This document shows, in pieces, positions 5,166 through 7,760 of a stretch of 7,760 nucleotides of DNA; positions within the stretch are counted from its first letter, which is position 1, and the number at the start of each line of letters is the position of its first letter. The position numbers and the translations under genes were made by a program. The stretch is from contig JALFRH010000113.1 in NCBI GenBank assembly GCA_022785155.1, forward strand, positions 1 to 7,760. The letters run 5' to 3'. Under the pieces are notes generated by a model that saw nothing but the letters and a program-made list of their open reading frames with translations, did not search any database and was not told the DNA's origin. The stretch is from Spirochaetales bacterium (GTDB taxonomy: Bacteria > Spirochaetota > Spirochaetia > Sphaerochaetales > Sphaerochaetaceae).

Positions 5166-5897
5166 CTATTTATTATTCATCTGTCTAAGGAACATAAATA
5201 CAGCAAGTATTGTTATTCCGAGGGTATAGAGGGATAGAATAAGCACATGGACTCCGATTCCATCGGTGTTTCCTGAAAAGAGAGCCTTCTCCATTTCTAC
5301 TGCATGTATGAATGGTAGGACATCGGCAGCCTTCTTCAGCGCTCCTCCAACCAGGGAAATATCAAACCAGATGCCACTGAGCCAAGCCGACAGGTTGGTC
5401 AATAAGGCTCCGCATATTCCTCCGACCTGTTTTGATGTCATTACACTGCCACAGAGTACGCCCAAGGAGATGAAGAACAATGAAACCAGTATGTTTCCTC
5501 CAAGAGCCCATACCACGCCTAAGGATAACTTGAGGCCGAAGGGAAGGGCTGCTATATAACATATCAAGCTTTGAAGAATTGAAATAGGGATCAAAGGAAG
5601 CATATATCCCAAGATGAAATCCATACTTCTTAGAGGTGTAGTATACAAACGTGAGAGTAGGGATGATTCCCGGTCCTTGGATACTATTACAGAAGCAAAG
5701 AGCGACATGAAAGATAAGCCGAATACTGTTATTCCCGGTGTAAGCTTATGGACTTCAAAAAGGGATACGGGAATGTTTTTCTGTATAGTGGAGAGAAGAA
5801 ATATCAAGACAAGAGGAAAACCCAAGCCGAAGAATAGATTGATAGGGTCTCGTAGAATCTCCTTGGCAGTTCTTGATGAAAGAACCATACACTTCAT
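5166..5897 (-). CDS. ABC-2 type exporter permease
   Basis: A 243-residue membrane protein with about six hydrophobic segments (roughly 20-36, 52-72, 96-118, 127-150, 158-178, 216-237). The loop SKDRESSLLSRLYTTPLR (73-90) after the second helix is typical of ABC-2 exporter permeases such as drug, antibiotic or polysaccharide transporters. It should pair with the ATPase encoded just upstream to move a substrate out of the cell. Its start codon overlaps the ATPase stop (ATGA, 4 bases), and AAAGGAGG lies 7 bases before the ATG within the ATPase gene, showing translational coupling. Length fits the family and no lesion is visible. The substrate is unknown; drug or antimicrobial-peptide export is a general possibility only. 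Confidence 0.88.
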   Translation of the reverse strand: MKCMVLSSRTAKEILRDPINLFFGLGFPLVLIFLLSTIQKNIPVSLFEVHKLTPGITVFGLSFMSLFASVIVSKDRESSLLSRLYTTPLRSMDFILGYMLPLIPISILQSLICYIAALPFGLKLSLGVVWALGGNILVSLFFISLGVLCGSVMTSKQVGGICGALLTNLSAWLSGIWFDISLVGGALKKAADVLPFIHAVEMEKALFSGNTDGIGVHVLILSLYTLGITILAVFMFLRQMNNK

Positions 5898-6625
5898 TGT
5901 TTTGCCTCCTTTATCATTGCGATGAATGCATCTTCGATTCTCTCTGTTCCTGTTTTCGCCTTCATTTCTTCAGCGCTTCCTATAAAGAGAAGTTTTCCAC
6001 TCTTCATTACGCCGATTCTGTCGCTCAAGGCTTCGGCCTCCTCCATATAGTGTGTTGTAAGGAGAATCGTCGTTTTCCCTTTTAGGCTCTCGATCAGGCT
6101 CCATAGCTCGCTTCTGGCTATGACATCCAAACCTAAGGTGGGTTCATCCAAAAATAAAATTTTAGGCTCTGAAACCAGGGCCATGGCTATGCTTAGCCTC
6201 CTCTGCCAGCCTCCACTGAGTTTCCCGGCCTTTCTGTCCATTACACTCTCCAGATCAAGAGCCTTGGATAGTTCCTCTATCTTCATTTCAGCCTTGTCTT
6301 TCTTTATGCCATGGACTTTGCACATGAAAGAAAGGTTCTCCCTGACACTTAATGAGGGGGCTACAGCAGTCTCCTGGGGAGAGACTCCTATTCTCTCTTT
6401 GACTAGGAGAGGGGAAGTGATGATGCTTTCTCCCGATACCATGGCATCTCCTCCCGATGGCCTTGTAAGGGTGGACAGCATCTTTATTGTGGTGGTTTTA
6501 CCTGCTCCATTAACTCCCAACAGAGCAAACAACTCTCCTTCAATTATCTCAAGGTCCAGGTTATCTACAGCAGTAAGGTCTTTGTATTTCTTAGTCAGAC
6601 CTCTGGTTGTGATTGCATAGTTCAT
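5894..6625 (-). CDS. ABC-2 type exporter ATP-binding protein
   Basis: A 243-residue cytoplasmic ATPase of the DrrA/CcmA-like exporter group. Motifs are Walker A GVNGAGKT (37-44), Q-loop Gln84, signature LSGGWQRR (136-143; SGGWQRR is common in this group), Walker B ILFLDE (156-161) followed by PTLGLD, and switch His192 in TTHYMEEAE. It is the first gene of a two-gene leftward operon with the permease. GGAGG (rc of 6631-6635) sits 5 bases before the ATG, a slightly short but workable spacing. The C-terminus (RIEDAFIAMI) ends normally for the group, without an extra regulatory domain. No dedicated regulator gene or resistance determinant is adjacent, so the exported compound cannot be inferred. 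Confidence 0.93.
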   Translation of the reverse strand: MNYAITTRGLTKKYKDLTAVDNLDLEIIEGELFALLGVNGAGKTTTIKMLSTLTRPSGGDAMVSGESIITSPLLVKERIGVSPQETAVAPSLSVRENLSFMCKVHGIKKDKAEMKIEELSKALDLESVMDRKAGKLSGGWQRRLSIAMALVSEPKILFLDEPTLGLDVIARSELWSLIESLKGKTTILLTTHYMEEAEALSDRIGVMKSGKLLFIGSAEEMKAKTGTERIEDAFIAMIKEAKQ

Positions 6626-6641
6626 TTAAGCCTCCATTTTT

Positions 6642-6674
6642 AATGGTAGGGTTTTATAACTTTGATATACCATT
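6642..6674. promoter_or_regulatory. Inverted repeat in the exporter promoter region
   Basis: AATGGTA (6642-6648) and TACCATT (6668-6674) form a perfect 7-bp inverted repeat with a 19-base spacer. On the - strand the spacer holds TTATAAAA, a possible -10 element for the exporter operon, so the repeat could be an operator straddling it. No clear -35 is seen. The rest of the 190-base gap up to the recombinase shows nothing else I can support. Confidence 0.3.
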
Positions 6675-6815
6675 CACGATTCTTTACATAACTGCCACTA
6701 TTTTTCACATCTTCGGGAAAACTCCTGAGATATATCAACAGAAAAGATAGCTTGAGGCTATTACTGTAGAATTGGTTTTCTTCCTCGAATTTACCTTAAT
6801 CATTTTAATTAGGAT

Positions 6816-7331
6816 ATGGAGGAATTATGGGGACAGACATATGCTTACCTAAGAGTCAGTACACGGGAACAGAACGAAGAGAGGCAATTGGCTGCTATAG
6901 AGGGACTGGAAATTCCAAAAGACAATGTAATTCTCGATAAAGAATCCGGTAAGAACTTTCATAGGCCTGAGTACATCAAAATGAAGGCCAAGATGGAGAA
7001 GGGGGAGATTCTTTATATCAAGAGCATCGATAGACTTGGCAGAAACTACCATGAAATATTGGAGGAATGGAGATTTCTTACAAGAGAAAAATATGTGGAT
7101 ATTGTTGTCTTGGACATACCTCTTCTTGATACCCGAATCGGCAAAGACCTGACAGAAACCTTGATTTCCGATTTGGTCCTTCAGATTCTTTCTTATGTGG
7201 CTGAAAGATGGAATAGGGGGGAGCTGCCGCTGAAGGAAGCGGCCAAGGAGTCCGGCCTTTCCTTATCTACCTTTTACCGAAGGGCCAAGGGTGTCAAAAG
7301 GTCTCCTTTACAAAAAAGGAATTATCAATAG
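6816..7331 (+). pseudogene. Serine recombinase (resolvase/invertase family), internally deleted and probably defective
   Basis: The 171-codon frame is clearly a serine recombinase. The N-terminal catalytic domain has TYAYLRVSTREQNEERQ with catalytic Ser15 and Arg13, then SIDRLGRNY with Arg73 and Arg76, and VVLDIPLLDTR. A C-terminal helix-turn-helix is present (about 139-158, LKEAAKESGLSLSTFYRRAK). Between SYVAE (126-130) and RWNRGEL, however, about 40 residues usual in relatives are missing: the end of the long E-helix and the hinge leading to the DNA-binding domain. The start is also odd. The good Shine-Dalgarno GGAGG (6818-6822) points to ATG 6827, which is out of frame; removing one G from the GGGG at 6829-6832 would give M-G-Q-T-Y-A, a natural family start. 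The in-frame ATG at 6816 lacks a properly spaced site. I therefore favour a decayed gene; a short regulatory variant made from 6816 is possible. Confidence 0.7.
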
Positions 7332-7366
7332 AAAAACCGTCTTTTTTGATCACAAAATCATGGCAT

Positions 7367-7482
7367 TAATCAAACATAGTGCTTTTCATTATATTAAAAA
7401 CTCCCTTGCCATTATTCCTATCATCTCCATTTCAAAAGGTAGACTTTTTGAAATGACCAGGGGGAAAAGCACTCCTTGATTA
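7367..7482. repeat. 116-base imperfect long inverted repeat (MITE-like element or structured RNA)
   Basis: The outer arms TAATCAA/TTGATTA (7367-7373, 7476-7482) and AGTGCTTTTC/GAAAAGCACT (7378-7387, 7464-7473) pair with one 4/2-base internal loop, 17 bp in all. Inside, TCCCTT can pair with GGGGGA, and ATTTCAAAA/TTTTGAAAT (7429-7437, 7446-7454) makes a perfect 9-bp inner hairpin. The segment fills most of the gap between the recombinase remnant and the small ORF. Size and terminal repeats fit a small non-autonomous element, but no clear target duplication flanks it; an RNA leader for the following ORF is the alternative. Confidence 0.45.
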
Positions 7483-7490
7483 CTATTGAC

Positions 7491-7497
7491 GGAGGTG
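7491..7497 (+). promoter_or_regulatory. Strong ribosome binding site before a TTG start
   Basis: GGAGGTG lies 4 bases (6 from GGAGG) before the TTG at 7502 and decides that start. A GTG inside the same motif (7495) opens a different frame that looks less protein-like and ends near 7651. Confidence 0.55.
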
Positions 7498-7501
7498 AAA
7501 A

Positions 7502-7705
7502 TTGAGGAGAATACCGGATTCCGCCTATATCAGAGGCTTTCTGATAAATGCCCTTGTTTTAGCCCTTCTCCTAAAGGAAGCCACATCCATTGTGGACAGC
7601 CTTCTCCCTTGTGTCTATTCAGTGTTGGAATGCGGTGGGAGGGTTTTCGATGATTATGCAATCAAAGCCGCCTTTGCAAGGGTGCTGAAAAAGAAAATGG
7701 AGTAG
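7502..7705 (+). CDS. Unrecognised small protein, 67 residues, TTG start
   Basis: I do not recognise this protein. It has an N-terminal charged stretch (RRIPDSAYIRG), a hydrophobic segment at about 13-24 (FLINALVLALLL), a middle with two cysteines (SLLPCVYSVLECGG) and a basic, helical-looking end (DDYAIKAAFARVLKKKM). The hydrophobic part is too short and interrupted to call a firm membrane helix. A strong GGAGGTG in front and a well-behaved composition argue that it is, or was, translated. It sits after a defective recombinase and a long inverted repeat, so it could be an accessory gene or the leftover of a larger one. No frame continuing it past the TAG is evident in the 55 bases left. Confidence 0.45.
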   Translation: MRRIPDSAYIRGFLINALVLALLLKEATSIVDSLLPCVYSVLECGGRVFDDYAIKAAFARVLKKKME

Positions 7706-7760
7706 GCTGTCAGCCCTCTCTGCAGAAAGGTAGCGTGACAATAAAGGTGCTTCCTTTCCC

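Noticed and set aside
4984..5229. An 81-codon + strand frame across tRNA-Ser(CGA)
   Set aside because: It runs antisense through a complete tRNA gene and the end of the permease gene, so it is not coding.
6120..6620. A 166-codon + strand open frame
   Set aside because: It is antisense to the ABC-2 ATPase, whose Walker and signature motifs are intact on the other strand; its sequence is low-complexity Ser/Leu-rich and resembles no family I know.
7304..7347. Terminator after the recombinase (TCCTTT/AAAGGA stem and a later T6 run)
   Set aside because: The stem lies within the reading frame and is separated from the T-run by over 20 bases; the A-T pairing next to the T-run is too weak.
7404..7452. 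A short - strand reading within the inverted repeat resembling the end of a transposase-like protein (FEMEMIGIMAREF)
   Set aside because: Only about 16 codons with no supporting upstream frame; too short to claim a transposase remnant.
7291..7479. A 62-codon + strand frame starting inside the recombinase 3' end
   Set aside because: No ribosome binding site, unconvincing composition, and it runs through the inverted repeat, so it is most likely noise.
1..7760. CRISPR array, rRNA genes, toxin-antitoxin pair or known phage-defence module
   Set aside because: I saw no regularly spaced direct repeats, no rRNA-like sequence, and no paired small genes or defence domains; the recombinase alone is not evidence of a defence island.

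Overview
This window looks like a chromosomal stretch of a moderately low-GC member of the Bacillota, most likely an anaerobic Clostridia-type lineage. The grounds are strong GGAGG ribosome binding sites, AGA- and TTG-rich codon use, tRNA genes without an encoded CCA, and the protein families present (Opp-type ABC importer, OPT/YSL transporter, DUF2812-like protein, short DtxR-type regulator, Clostridia-style serine recombinase). The genus cannot be named from the sequence.

Positions 1-4212, all on the + strand, read as a nutrient-uptake operon. It holds the tail of an OppD-type ATPase, a complete OppF-type ATPase overlapping it, a cytosolic alkaline-phosphatase-superfamily hydrolase 5 bases later, an OPT-family transporter behind a GC-rich hairpin, and a small membrane protein with a DUF2812-like head. 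The likely theme is import of peptides or peptide-like molecules by two unrelated transporters, with an intracellular metal-dependent hydrolase acting on an imported compound. The substrate is not visible from sequence.

Positions 4221-6625 are mostly on the - strand and converge on the first block. From right to left they hold an ABC-2 type exporter pair (ATPase and permease with an ATGA overlap), tRNA-Ser(CGA), a DtxR/MntR-family metal-dependent repressor, tRNA-Ser(GGA), and a good intrinsic terminator. The 215-base gap in front of the repressor gene is unusually dense in palindromes, some likely to be operators.

Positions 6626-7760 look like a decaying accessory stretch. A serine recombinase seems to have lost about 40 internal residues, and its best start site is out of frame by one G. 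It is followed by a non-coding segment folding into a long imperfect inverted repeat (7367-7482), then an unrecognised 67-codon ORF with a strong ribosome binding site and a TTG start.

I see no convincing new multi-gene system. The best leads are the altered ABC signature motif in the OppF protein, the phosphatase-superfamily enzyme embedded in the peptide-import operon, the palindrome cluster before the metal regulator, and the 116-base inverted repeat beside the broken recombinase.
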